This document shows positions 1 through 10,179 of a stretch of 27,374 nucleotides of DNA, piece after piece. A program made the translations under genes and the position numbers. Position 1 is the stretch's first letter. Each line of letters begins with the position of its first letter. The notes under the pieces are model-generated. The model searched no databases, was not told the origin of the DNA, and was given only the letters and a program-made list of their open reading frames with translations. The stretch covers positions 151,190 to 178,563 of the forward strand of contig QKYT01000193.1 of assembly GCA_003550305.1 (NCBI GenBank), in the 5' to 3' direction. The stretch is from Glomus cerebriforme (lineage: Eukaryota > Glomeromycota > Glomeromycetes > Glomerales > Glomeraceae).

Positions 1-84
1 ATTCAGATCAGTTCAAATCAGATATAATTTAATTAAATTCAGATCAGATCAAATTTAAGTGAAATCTGATCTGATCTGATCTGT
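1..84. repeat. GATC-rich low-complexity inverted repeat
   Basis: The first 84 bases are built from repeats of the pentamer GATCA/TGATC. CAGATCAGATC near 40-50 is followed by ATCTGATCTGATCTG near 64-80, so the segment can fold on itself. It abuts the point where the RNase H reading frame of the neighbouring retroelement stops matching an RNase H fold, so it either truncated the element or was inserted at its 3' part. No coding potential is seen. Confidence 0.6.
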
Positions 85-500
85 TAGGAGCACTAATGGT
101 CAGTAGTACTGTTGCAATTGCAAAGGTTTCACTTTTTGCTGATGATGATAAATATTGGCATTGACCTTTGAAAGAGTTGTCATTTTGAAGATTTTGGATT
201 TCTATCCAGCTGAAGCCTGAACTGCATGATGGTGAAGAAAGATTATGAACAGAACCATCAGTAAAAATTTTAAAGGAAGTAAAATTCTGAAAAGAAACTG
301 TTAACAAAATAAGGTTATTGATTGTATCTGGATCTTCTGCTAAATTAGCATTAATAAAATTGATAAAATTTAAAAGTGATCTTGAAGAAGCATATTCTGG
401 GTATGTAATTGTTGCGGGTGGTCTGGGTGGAGTAGGTGAAAAATTATATAAGTAAATATTAAAAGCTAATACTCTAAGACTATGAATAGGATTATGTTAT
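84..500 (-). pseudogene. RNase H domain of the LINE, 3' truncated
   Basis: The frame is open from about 500 (NPIHSLRVLAFNIYLYNF) to 84. FKIFTDGSV supplies the first RNase H catalytic Asp, and SSSAKSETFAIATVLL matches the helix carrying the catalytic Glu. The next expected motif (TDS, third acid) is absent because the sequence runs into the GATC-rich repeat after ISAPN. The domain is therefore truncated and inactive. RNase H normally degrades the RNA strand of the RNA/DNA hybrid during retrotransposition. Confidence 0.8.
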
Positions 501-619
501 TTATATGTAATTTGATAATTAGTAAAAGAACATGAATCTTGTGTTGAAGAAGAATAAGATTTTGGGAATAATTGTATTTTGTGTAATAAATGCATCAGAT
601 GCACAATGCTGCATAAAGG

Positions 620-898
620 TCACTTATCTAAAGTGTCATTCGTGTGAAGGTTACAACCTGAACATGGGATAATATAAGGAGTTAATCTGTGTGGAGTATT
701 TTGAGAAGAGATTTGATGTGATTGTAAATAAATCCAATGCTCCATGTAAGTGATAGATACTGAATCATATAAATTACATTGGTGGGTGAAGTATTCTATT
801 ATAATATCATTTTGGTCAGAAAGCCAAAACATGGTCCATTCCTTGGATGGTTTAAATGTTATTTGTAAAGATATGTTAGGAAGAATTTTTTGAACCAA
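620..898 (-). pseudogene. LINE linker segment with CxxC motif
   Basis: A 92-codon open stretch between the RT thumb and RNase H contains IIPCSGCNLHTND, a CxGC motif that could be half of a small zinc-binding knuckle, and WTMFWLSDQND earlier on. Its position and orientation make it part of the retroelement polyprotein. The DNA between 900 and 1190 has no continuous frame. Function beyond this is unknown. Confidence 0.5.
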
Positions 899-1190
899 TC
901 TGGGCAGCAGCCTTTAAATTTGTATTTTTTTTGTAGTATATGCTAGTTGCAAGCATAACTGCCCACATCGCTTGTGATTTGGTCAAGGGACATTATACGT
1001 TTGTTTCAGAGGCTGATTAAATCTGAATGAGATAACTGAGAGTAATCGCTTTAGAGCCTCTGCTGATTACTAGATTGAAAGATGGGGATAATAAAAGTTT
1101 GTATTTATAAGAAGTTAAACAAAAATTTAGAATAAGTCTAGTTGCGAGAGTGTAGGCCATTTTGGTAGCCAAAAGTCAATAATAGTATTG

Positions 1191-1604
1191 TTAAGTAAAA
1201 TTTGTGCTAAATTGGAAAGCTTTATTTGGGTTGTTAATAATAGCAAGATATATTAATAGTTGATTACTGAGAAGAGTAGTCGATAAATTATTTATATGAG
1301 GAATTAATTTGTTATGGATGATATTATTAGGTGTGGATAATAAAAGATTCAAACGTTGTTTGTATAATTTGAAAAGGAAAGTAAAAATTTTTGAGATTTG
1401 TGAAATGGGTATAAAGGTGCTTTGAAGGATGTATTCTAATTTCAGTAAGATTACTCTATTTGTGATGTAAATAAGGTAATCATGGGTGATTTTTTTCCGT
1501 TTTAATATGTTAATATTGTATGAAATAATGGAATGGGCTTTTTTGAGACTAGGACTATGGGCATTAAATACGTTAATATATATTCCTAGAATCCTAGTAT
1601 TCAT
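1191..1604 (-). pseudogene. RT thumb/connection segment of the LINE
   Basis: A 137-codon open stretch begins with TRILGIYIN and contains a helix-rich region (KKITHDYLIYITNRVILLKL) typical of what follows the RT palm in these elements. It lies downstream of the YLDD segment in the same orientation, with a frameshifted gap of about 180 bases (1605-1784). It has no independent start and should be read as one piece of the degenerate polyprotein. Confidence 0.6.
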
Positions 1605-1784
1605 TTGGCTTGATAATGGGAGTTAATAAAAATAGGTATAATTTGGTTATTGATGTTAAAATTTTGAATAGTGTTACAAAAGGTCAATTGATTAATTAGT
1701 ATTTCATATTTTTCTTTATTTATTTTGATTTGAGCAAAATTGTAAAATTCATTAGCTATTGATAAAAGGATTTCTAAAGATTCT

Positions 1785-2563
1785 TTACTTGAGATGAACT
1801 ATGGTATCGTCTAAGTACTTGATAAGTGAGAAATTATATGATAGTGTAATGTCATTGTCAGAATTACAAATTTCTTTAATTCGTGTTGACATAACATTAA
1901 GTTGATTAGGAAGAGAATTGATTAAAGAAAAAAGAGGATCATAATAAATTATCCATAGAAGGGGAGAAATCACCTCCCCTTGATCTATGCCTCTTATAAT
2001 ATTGTATGGTTCCAAAAGTACATCAGCTAAAATGATTTGGTTGCTTCTATTTTGGAAAAGGTTAACCACGAGGTTGGTGAATTTTGTTGGAATTTTGAGA
2101 CGTAATAACATAGGCAGAGAAGTGAAATGTTGACTCTATCGTAAGCCTTAGATAGGTCTTATAGACCTATCCATAAAGGAAGTTTTTGTAATTGATGTGT
2201 TTTGATAATGTGACTTATATAAGAAATCAGTTTTAAAGTAGATTGGCCGATAAGGCCTGCTTGATTATTCAATTCTAAAATTTGATAGGATGAAAGAATA
2301 TTATTTAATTGTTTCATAAGAATTTTAATAAAGAGTTTTCGTATTGTCTCTAAAAGAACTATCGGACGGGTATTATTAATGTCGTATTCAAAAGCAATAG
2401 GTTTCGGAATGGGAAATAATAAAGCCTCTTGCCATTCTTGTGAAATATTCATTATCTATAATAAATTGAAAAAAAAATCTAAAATAAATTTTTTAGTCTC
2501 TTTGTCTAGGTGTTTTAAGTCTTCATATGAATATGTAAGGAAAGAAATTTTGTGATCAGGTAA
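1785..2563 (-). pseudogene. Reverse transcriptase fingers/palm, broken
   Basis: The frame opens near 2563 with LPDHKISFLTYSYEDL and runs to about 2455, where it shifts. The next segment (2452-2159) carries the IPKP and NNTRPIVLLETIRK motifs of the RT fingers. A TAA interrupts the frame at about 2158, directly before DLSKAYDRV, which is palm motif A with its catalytic Asp. A further frameshift near 2110 leads into 2111-1785 with GIDQGEVISPLLW (motif B region) and KYLDDTI, the YxDD catalytic motif. The active-site residues are therefore still readable, but at least two frameshifts and one nonsense codon separate them. It is a relic, not an expressed enzyme. Confidence 0.85.
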
Positions 2564-2609
2564 CAGGTCACGTGGCATTTATGTCATTTAGAGTGTAAAT
2601 CTAGCCAAA

Positions 2610-3475
2610 ATTATAAAATAAAATTTGTTTTAAGCCTGATTCTGGCCAGCACTATAAATTTGACAAATTATACAGCTACAACTTAGGTCATTTAAGGATC
2701 ATCAAAATGGCCATCAAACAAACCTTTTACCTGAAATGATATAAATTAAACATCACATTTTACTAAAATCAGATAATAAATGTTCTCTTGTTTTTAGAAC
2801 TAATGACAATACAAAAAGAAATCACGGAATTATTTCTTAAACATTATTTATTTATGAATAATACAATTCATAATACAAATATTTCTTGGCATACATACAG
2901 TATATATTAACAGATAGGTAATCTTAAAAAAAAAATGAATCGGGAATCCTCCCTTTTTTATAAAAAAAATATGGTTTTTTTTTCAATAGTAGTGTCGAGG
3001 TGTTTATGATTGGAACGCTTTTAAATATATTTATTTTTAACAGAAAAAATATATATATTTAATTACGAAAATATGGGTGAACCTTCTCAAATCGAGTTAT
3101 ATAAAGTAAAAATTGATCAATGAAAAGTTTCATGAACTTAAAGAGACATCGATCACGAAAAGTTTATGACGCATCATTAAATTTTATGCAAAACACAGAG
3201 GAAGATTCACTTATTAACAAGAAATAAGTTTATCCTGAAAGAATTGAGAGTCCAGAATGCAGTAAACTGAGGCTCTTCTTTTGAGTGGTTCAAAAATAAA
3301 GAGAATGATGAGTTGATCCATACTCAACTAAATGCCTCTCAAACTTGTGATTATTTGATTTGAGATAAGATTGGATCCAAGCTAGATCAATAAATGTGCT
3401 TTGAAATGAGCTTCAGTGACATCCTAATAATTTTTTTTATAAATGGTCCTATTTATTAAGTGTTAAAATTAAATG
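2610..3475 (+). repeat. Left arm of a large inverted duplication
   Basis: The reverse complement of this stretch matches 5390-6535 almost throughout. The outer part of this arm (about 2610-2900) pairs with about 6256-6535, 2900-3060 pairs with about 5830-5980, and 3060-3475 pairs with about 5390-5790. Landmarks shared by both arms are AGTGTCGAGGTGTTTATGAT and GGGAATCCTCCC on this strand. The arm carries a kinase relic. Divergence by small indels and substitutions suggests an old duplication. Confidence 0.85.
3073..3410 (+). pseudogene. Relic of zinc-ribbon/kinase exon 1 (left arm)
   Basis: Between about 3200 and 3370 the DNA aligns with the start of the intact kinase genes of this window. 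Out-of-frame traces of EED, a CxEC-like knuckle (AGTCCAGAATGCAGTAAA), an ENKE-DELI segment and TQLNASQTCDYL can be read, but TAA, TGA and indels break the frame repeatedly. It ends before the glycine loop. The first ATG (3073) opens only 16 codons. It is a dead fragment of the family, sharing its lesions with the copy at 5480-5791. Confidence 0.7.
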
Positions 3476-3774
3476 TATATTTTGTTTGTTTTTTTCGTAA
3501 AAATAAATTCGCGTGTCACATCATAAATGACTCATCATGGTTAATTTATTATAATAAAAACAGAGATTATTAACGTCTTAAATTTATGATGAAAAGATCT
3601 CATCTTCCAGATAAATTCAAAATAATTTCTGGATAAATACACACAAAAACACAAAAAATACAGTATTTTTTTGTCTGAAAATTGTTCAGATATATCTTAA
3701 TTTTCTGAAAAATGTCCAAAAAAATGCTGCATGTGTAAAACCGTACATTTAGTAATTTTCTATATCACTAAGTT

Positions 3775-3835
3775 TCCAAGTGGTCTAGCAGTTAACTATT
3801 TATTAACAGATCCTCCGCAGGTTGGACATATATAA
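3775..3835 (+). other. tRNA-like (pol III A/B-box) sequence, degenerate
   Basis: AAGTGGTCTAGCAGTTAA (about 3778-3795) resembles a tRNA D-arm/A box. CCGCAGGTTGGACATAT, about 30 bases later, resembles a decayed T-arm/B box (GGTTCRANTCC). No acceptor stem closes around it. The best reading is a tRNA pseudogene or the head of a tRNA-derived SINE. The assignment rests on these two short motifs only. Confidence 0.35.
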
Positions 3836-3940
3836 TGGACGTTCATAATACTAACGGAAAAAATTTTTTTTCTGTATTTGATAATAAATAAATAAAATAA
3901 TGATTTTTTTTTGCTTACGTACATTAGGAATTGAACTGAA

Positions 3941-3954
3941 TATGTCTTCCTAAT
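3941..3954. repeat. Target-site duplication, left copy
   Basis: TATGTCTTCCTAAT is repeated exactly at 4540-4553. The last two bases (AT) could belong to the element's terminal repeat, so the duplication is 12-14 bp. That is longer than usual for cut-and-paste DNA transposons (commonly 2-11 bp). Confidence 0.85.
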
Positions 3955-4539
3955 GTTGCTGGTGAAACTGTTTTATGATTGGCAAAACGTTTCGCCTTTT
4001 AAGGCCAAATTCCGAAACTTGGCCCATATCTCCGAAACTTGCCCAAACTTCCGTAACCTCCGAAACTCTAAGTTTTAAATTATTTAGTGTCCGAAACTTT
4101 CCCAAANCTAATTTTAATTTTTTATGACATTATAATAATAAAAATTTATTTATTTATTTATTACTTTACAATATTATATTACTATACATTATTATAAAAT
4201 TTATTACTTTTATTTTCTGGTTTATCAACATTTTGAATTTTAACATAATTTTCTTCTATACTATTATCACTACCCTCAATAATATTATCCAAACTTTTCT
4301 ACACTCTATAACATAAGTTTCTCACACAAAAGAAACAAATGCACATTAAAAACACTGAATACTGCGCACATTATATTTCTTTTTTTAATTATGAGGGTTT
4401 CGGAGGTTACGGAGGTTACGGAGGGTTACGGAAGTTTCGGAGGTTTCGGAGGTTTCAGATTTTATAGTTGTGGCGAAACTAGTTTCGCCTAGTTTTGGAA
4501 GTTTCGCCCACAGGTAGGTTTCGGTTTCGCCCGCAACAT
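3955..4539. mobile_element. Foldback/MITE-like element with long target duplication
   Basis: The ends are inverted copies: ATGTTGCTGGTGAAAC at 3953-3968, and the reverse complement ATGTTGCGGGCGAAAC at 4524-4539. Inside, the left half is rich in CCGAAACTT/CCGTAACC words and the right half in GGTTTCGGAGGTTACGG words, so the whole element can fold into a long imperfect hairpin around an AT-rich centre. It is flanked by the direct repeat TATGTCTTCCTAAT (3941-3954 and 4540-4553). There is no coding capacity, so mobilisation would need a transposase from elsewhere. An ambiguous base (n) sits at 4107. Confidence 0.85.
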
Positions 4540-4553
4540 TATGTCTTCCTAAT
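4540..4553. repeat. Target-site duplication, right copy
   Basis: This is an exact copy of 3941-3954, directly after the right terminal inverted repeat. Confidence 0.85.
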
Positions 4554-4600
4554 AATATATACTTACAATCATCTCACAGTAACCACTAGACTATTTTAAT
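4554..4600 (-). other. A-box half of a tRNA-like element split by the foldback insertion
   Basis: Minus-strand reading gives AAATAGTCTAGTGGTTACTG (about 4600-4575), a good tRNA A-box-like stretch. If the foldback element and one duplication copy are ignored, it runs on into 3940-3918, where the minus strand reads ATTCAGTTCAATTCCTAATG, a T-arm/B-box-like stretch. The two halves would then be spaced as in a tRNA or tRNA-derived SINE. Decay of the stems makes a functional tRNA unlikely. Confidence 0.4.
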
Positions 4601-5389
4601 TTTTTTTTAGTTCATTATAATATAGAATTTTATATTGTAAAATTTTACGTTTGTTTCTTTTAATTGGGTTGATGATGACTGTAATTATAAAATTTCATCT
4701 GATTATTATCTATAAATAACATCTGATAAATGTATTTGTAAATTAACAGCTATTGGATATATAATTGGATATTTACATCAATTTTGAGTAAAAATGTTGA
4801 CCGTAAATCCATGTTATTTGTCGAGTGATAGTCATCAGACTGCTTGGAAGTTTAGTGATGCATGACACGTAATGTAGCATAATTTATGGTGACGTGTAAT
4901 CAATATTACATTTGTAATACAGAGTCAAATTTGTGTATTTGTAAGAAATATTAATTACAAAATTATTCATTTTATAAATCATGAGTCATTAACTGACTAT
5001 AGAACCCTTTTTTCATATTAATTAGTACATCGCATAATCAATTAATTTTAATTATAAATTTTGAAATTATGATTACATAATAAAGAGTACAATTAATGAA
5101 TAGATATCACCCTCTTTTTCAAAATGAATTAACTTGAATAGAATTCCCTTTAAATTATTCTCTTTAAACTCACTTATACTGCTCACTGGTTGAAGTGACA
5201 GTTTCAATCTAGTTTCCGCTATGAACATTCTATGGAAATGTGTCCAATTTCTGTGATGTACTCTTAATATTAATGAAGTTTCCATTTTTTTTGGCAATGT
5301 CTTAGATACCTAATGGAAATTGAACAGGTTTCCATTTAGATACCAGGGCATCCATGATGAACATCGCGTCATTTTGACTAGTGCATTAT
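4601..5389. other. AT-rich remainder of the inverted-repeat spacer
   Basis: There is no recognised gene. A 74-codon minus-strand ORF at 5297-5073 (start MPKKMETSLILRV) is less AT-biased than its surroundings, but no family was recognised and there is no supporting splice or promoter context. It may be chance or a relic. Confidence 0.4.
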
Positions 5390-5479
5390 ACGATTTAATT
5401 TTAATACTTAATGAATAGAACTATTTATAAAAAAAAAATAATAAGATGCCATTGAAGCTCATTTAAAAGCATATTTATT

Positions 5480-5791
5480 TATCCAGTTCAGGTCCAATCT
5501 TATCTCAAATCAAGTAATCACAAGTTTGAGAGGCATTTAATTGAGTATGGATCAATTATCATTCTTTATTTTTGAATCACTCAAAAAAAGAGCCTCAGTT
5601 TACTGCATTCTGGACTCTCAATTCTTTCAGGATAAACTTATTTCTTGTTAATAAGTGAATCTTCCTCTGTGTTTTGCATAAAATTTAATGATGCGTCATA
5701 AACTTTTCGTGATCGATGTCTCTTTAAGTTCATGAGACTTTTCATTGATCAATTTTTACTCTATATAACTCAATTTGAGAGGTTCACCCAT
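5480..5791 (-). pseudogene. Relic of zinc-ribbon/kinase exon 1 (right arm)
   Basis: This is the minus-strand counterpart of 3073-3410. It has the same AAGAAATAAG and AAACTGAGG stop-containing stretches and the same loss of the second zinc knuckle, so the family copy was already dead when the inverted duplication arose. It also has private differences, for example a different frame after the ATG at 5791. There is no kinase domain beyond the DYL segment. Confidence 0.7.
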
Positions 5792-5996
5792 ATTTTCGTA
5801 ATTAAATATATATATTTTTTCTGTTAAAAATAAATATATTTTATTGAAATTTAAAAGCGTTCCAATCATAAACACCTCGACACTACTATTGAAAAAAAAC
5901 CATATTTTTTTTATAAAAAAGGGAGGATTCCCGATTCATTTTTTTTTAAAAAAAGATTATCTGTTAATATATATATATGGCATATTTTATATAGAG

Positions 5997-6261
5997 CTTG
6001 AAACTGGTTAAGATGGTTAACCGGTTAAGAAATCTGCTAACCGGTTAAAAAACCATTTTTAACCCGTCGGTTAATTTAACCGGTTAAAATGCAGATCATT
6101 CCCATTATCCCATAGAATTTCAATACAGTTAATTCTGGTCAAACTTTAACGCTGGCCAAAATTTAAAACATGTTAATTCCGGTCAAATTTTAATGCCGGC
6201 CGGAATCAACTTTCGCAAATTTTTAACGAATGTTAATTTACATAATGATAATAGTTTCAAG
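5997..6261. mobile_element. Insert of about 265 bp in the right arm with 9-bp terminal inverted repeats
   Basis: This block is absent from the left arm, where the flanking sequences are joined. It begins CTTGAAACT (5997-6005) and ends AGTTTCAAG (6253-6261), an exact 9-bp inverted pair. It contains several AACCGGTTAA-type words (about 6017-6090), then GGTCAAA-TTTAA-GCTGGCC and CCGGCCGG words. No clear target duplication was found, so the exact boundaries and transposon nature are tentative. No ORF is present. Confidence 0.5.
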
Positions 6262-6619
6262 AAATATCGTATTTACGAATTGTATTATGTATTCATAAAT
6301 AAATAAATAATGTTAAAGAAATGATTACGTGATTTATTTTTGTATTGTCATTGGAGTAAAATGCGACACGTTTAATTTTACATCGTTTCAGGCAAAGATT
6401 TATTTGATGTGTACAATATTATCTGTTATAGTCAGTCATTAGGACTATGCGACAGGGATGGAAAATGACCAGTCATTGATATGTTCCTCAGGTCAAATTT
6501 ATAGTGCTGTCCAAAATCAGGCAGCTTAAACAACAATTATATACAGTATATAAGTACAAGTTCTCGTTCAGTTATTTGAGCTTTCAAATTTGAATATCTT
6601 GATAGGAGAGTATTTAATA

Positions 6620-6750
6620 GTTACTCGGCACTTCGTGCTGAGTAACTGTTGTATTTGCAATAAGCAATGTGATTGGTGGAAATCGGTGAGCAATTTCACT
6701 GATTACATTCTTATTGCAAATACATGTAAGGCACGTGGTGCTGAGTAACC
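6620..6750. repeat. Compound nested hairpin element
   Basis: GTTACTCGGCAC-TTC-GTGCTGAGTAAC at 6620-6646 is a 12-bp stem with a 3-base loop and one G-T mismatch. Next comes a larger stem, TGTATTTGCAATAAG (6650-6664) against CTTATTGCAAATACA (6710-6724), exact over 15 bp. Its interior repeats AATGTGATTGGTG and CACTGATTACATT in opposite senses. A second GTGCTGAGTAAC follows at about 6738-6749. It may be a composite MITE or encode a structured RNA. No protein is encoded. Confidence 0.65.
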
Positions 6751-8989
6751 GTTTTATCAGTAATAATCACACAGTAACAATATAAATGTGGTATTAGCAT
6801 AAATCATTTATTAATAAATTACTGATAATTGCAAATCTAATCGGAGACCGTTGTTAATTAATAAATTTATCTATTAAAATAACAAAACTATGATAAAAAA
6901 TTCCAGCCAATTACATAATCAAAAAATATTTTATCGCAATAATGTGATAAATTGGACCAAACAAAATTTAGCCAGTCTAATTTTCGAAGTTCACAAGAAT
7001 TAGCACAACCATTTTCTATTATTATTTTTATGCATTTTAACAAGAATTAAGATATTTAAAAATGAATTTATTACTGTCATTGCCATCTTTATCACATTAT
7101 ATCCTATCGTTTATTGATTTTTTTATGGTATTGTTCGACTTCTCAAATAGTTTAAAGCTAAAACTGAAGTGAAAAGATAATAAATCTATTAATTGTACTA
7201 AAAAAAAAAATACTGTAAATTTTAATGTCTTTTTTCGCACTTACAATAATAAGAAACGTATCGTATCGATTTATTTTGTACGATGGCAAATACAGTAATG
7301 ATATAGATGTGTTTATTTATATCAAAATATTTATTTAAAAACAATAAATATCGATTTAATATATTCCTAAATATTAATAATAAATGTCTATAAGTCTATA
7401 ACTAATTTATAATTTTCTCTATATAGAATTGGAACTTAAATAGAATTATACTCAAAGTTGTTGACTAAAAATTTACAAGATATGAAATGATAATAAAATA
7501 TTAATGAAAAGTAATCTAATGATGAATATAGTAATAAGTATCTTTACTGCATCTTTACGGCTTTACTTTCAAATATTTTTTAATATCTCTCTATTTCTAT
7601 ATTTATGCATAAATATCCTAAATTCTTTTTTAAATTTTCTTTTGCGTTCTTCCAATTCAATTTCTTTTATTTCTACGTAATTTTTTCCTACAGTCAACTC
7701 CGTACGAATACATTCCATCTTGATTAATCATATTCTTATTAAGTTTCTTTCTGAAAACATCCTTTGAGAATTTTCTGGCAAATCTTCGTTATTCATCGTT
7801 GTCATTGTCTTAATTTTCTGTAACCTTTTTGAATTTACTTTGTTTCAATTTTTTGCTTAGAGGTATTTATCTTTTATTATGGCAGACTTTCTTTTTTCTT
7901 ATTAATATGTATGAATTGCTATTAATGTCAGATTTATATGAAGAGTAGGTTAAGAACTTTTATTATTATTTTTTTTTTTTGCACCACAATGTACTGTAAA
8001 AGATGTAAAATGGGGTTTTTATATTTGATAATTCATTATATATTTATATTTGGTACGATTAAACAATAAGCATTTTACAAATACATAATCAAAAAATTTT
8101 TTAACAAAAACAAGGTCTAACAATAAATTTATTACCTCGTTTACCATCTTTGTTACATCATATCCGTTTATTTATTTAATCAAAAAGCCACAACTATAAA
8201 AGTGATATGATCAGATATTTTGTGTCAGAGTGTGTCAGAGTCGATCACCTTATTCAACGACAACAATACTATGCATGAAATAAACGAAATAAACGTAAAA
8301 TCCTAAATAGTACATTTTTACATTTTTTGCTGATTTGCATTAGATGACTAATGCTGGCCAAACTTTCTTAAAGCACTATAAAGATCAGCCCAAATGGGTC
8401 ATAATTTAGGCCGGTCGACGCACAACACATATAACGTTAAAGATATAAACTTTTTAGCTAAAATTCAATAAAAGATTTCTTAATATAAGCATTAATAAAT
8501 TTAACGATATCTTTAAATTTTTATCTTGAAGGAAAATAATAAATATGTCAACTTTTCATTTGTTTATAAGGTATTTATTGGTGCAGTAACAAGGCCTAGG
8601 TCATTTAAAGTTAGAAAATCAATATATGGTAGTAAATATTAATATAATAAATACAAGATAGTATCATTAATTCACTTTAACTATGTCCCATATCCAAACC
8701 AAAATTGGGACAATCCAAGCTAGTAAATTTAAAACGTCTCAAACTATCATCTAGTAAGACTGGGTTCTTTGGAACATGGTTAAGTCTCGGATATAAGGTT
8801 TTCCCAAATTTAATTTGCTACAACAGCAATTTTTCATTTAATAAATAATAATTTTGTATTTATTAACTTTATTACAAAAAAAAATGTTATTAAATAATAC
8901 GTCTTTAATCTATTCTATCTTAACAAATCATTTTTTGATTTTACTATATTGTTTATTTTTTCTGATTCTATTAATATTCTCCATTTGTA
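6751..8989. other. Gene-free AT-rich region
   Basis: No reading frame longer than about 60 codons and no recognisable domain on either strand. It consists of AT-rich sequence with poly-A/T runs. Around 8345-8415 there is a GGCC-containing patch (GCTGGCCAAACTTT and TTAGGCCGGTCGAC) resembling words in the insert at 5997-6261 and in the intron insert at 14146-14230. That hints at a dispersed short repeat family. Confidence 0.5.
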
Positions 8990-9770
8990 TTATTTTGATG
9001 TATTTTTCCCCCATTTTCTTCTTGTTTCATTAATATTCTTAATAATTCTTTCATTGAATTTCCACTTTTTTTTTTCCTCATTTCATAATTGATCCCAATC
9101 TTTCTGACACTTCTCTTTTTCTAAGTCAGTATGCCTTTTTTTGTTTAAGTAAGTCTTTTCTTTATTCATTTTTTCCCTTCTTCCTCATCTATTATTCTTT
9201 GTCTTATTTATTCTTGAAAATGTTCTTTGGTTTCCTTTCTGATTTCTTTCTTGTCTGTTATTATTATGTACTCTTAGTCATCATTTTTAATCATTTCATC
9301 TGATTCTCTTAGAAAATATTCTCTTTTGCTTATTAATTTTTTATCTTCCATTTTTTACCTTTTTTTTCCGCATATTTTTACATCTCTATTATCCTGAGCT
9401 CATTTTTCTATTATTCCTTTATTTCTTTCTTTATCTATTTATACTATTTTTTTTGTTCTATTGATTGTTTTGAATAACACTTTTAATTTTTATATCTATG
9501 TATCTCTTCCTCAAAGTCGTTTTATATTTTTCTTCATATTTCCTTTATCTTCTTGCTGCTCGTTGAAATCTTCCATCATTATATCTCTTCAATATTATAA
9601 TTATATACAATAAACAGGAAAATGAAAAGGGAATTCTAGTCTAAACCAAACCAGCCAGCTAGGAGAGACTCGACTAACTGACTGTTTTTCCTTGCCTGTT
9701 ACGAGGAACTTGACTCATATATATAAGGAAGTTAAAGAGAGAGTTTAAAGGGAGGTCAAGTTTTTTTTTT
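8990..9770 (-). repeat. Diverged dispersed repeat, copy A (purine-rich on minus strand)
   Basis: The plus strand is a long pyrimidine-rich tract. On the minus strand it is purine-rich and reads as fragments of Lys/Glu-rich peptide, for example MMEDFNEQQEDKGN from about 9575, quickly broken by stops. Its right end (about 9613-9770: ATGAAAAGGGAATTCTAGTCTAAACC, then CCTTGCCTG, then CTCATATATATAAGGAAG) is matched at 10797-10935. It is probably a decayed gene or transposon of a multicopy family whose minus-strand 5' end carries TATA-like sequence. Confidence 0.55.
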
Positions 9771-10179
9771 AAAAAAAACATGATTGATCTTTACTGATTA
9801 AAATGAATTTTTTTGTAGGTTCAATCTCTCTCTAGGATGGATCAGCGAGTGAATGTGAATGATTAAACATGATAGATGAGAATTCTTTCTTTAAATTAAA
9901 AAATGCGAGCATTCTTATGCGAAGCCTCGTAACTCCCTAGTTTTAAAAAAAAGAAAATCAAACAGATTATCCATTAAATTATCTGGCCGAAATTGATTCA
10001 CAAATTTAAAAAATATATATTTTATTAAAAATATTCTTTATAATATTTATTTTAAAAAATTGATTTAGTGCATATTGCTAATAATAAATAATTAATAAGT
10101 TTTGATTATTATCCATCAAAAAATATATTTTATAAATAATGTAAATTAAAATAAAAATAAAATTACTAAAAAAAATAAG
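9771..10179. other. AT-rich stretch between the two repeat copies
   Basis: No ORF, hairpin or repeat of note was found apart from homopolymer runs. Confidence 0.5.

Larger units (their letters stand above)
84..2565 (-). mobile_element. Decayed non-LTR retrotransposon (LINE) with RT and RNase H
   Basis: Read on the minus strand, a chain of broken reading frames gives, in order, reverse transcriptase fingers and palm (2563-1785), thumb and connection (1604-1191), a linker with a CxxC (898-620) and an RNase H domain (about 500-84). RT then RNase H in one polyprotein is the arrangement of I/Tad/Jockey-type LINEs that carry RNase H. No endonuclease domain is seen upstream of 2565, and the RNase H is cut off at about 84, so both ends are missing. 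Multiple frameshifts and in-frame stops mean it cannot be autonomous. The lineage within LINEs is not resolved here. Confidence 0.85.
5390..6535 (-). repeat. Right arm of the large inverted duplication
   Basis: This is the inverted partner of 2610-3475, longer because of an insert at about 5997-6261 and a few dozen extra bases near 6410-6470. The inner end can be followed to TTTAATTTTAATACTTAAT near 5393, matching the reverse complement of the left arm near 3470. With 1.9 kb between the arms, transcription through the region would give a long imperfect RNA hairpin. Confidence 0.85.
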
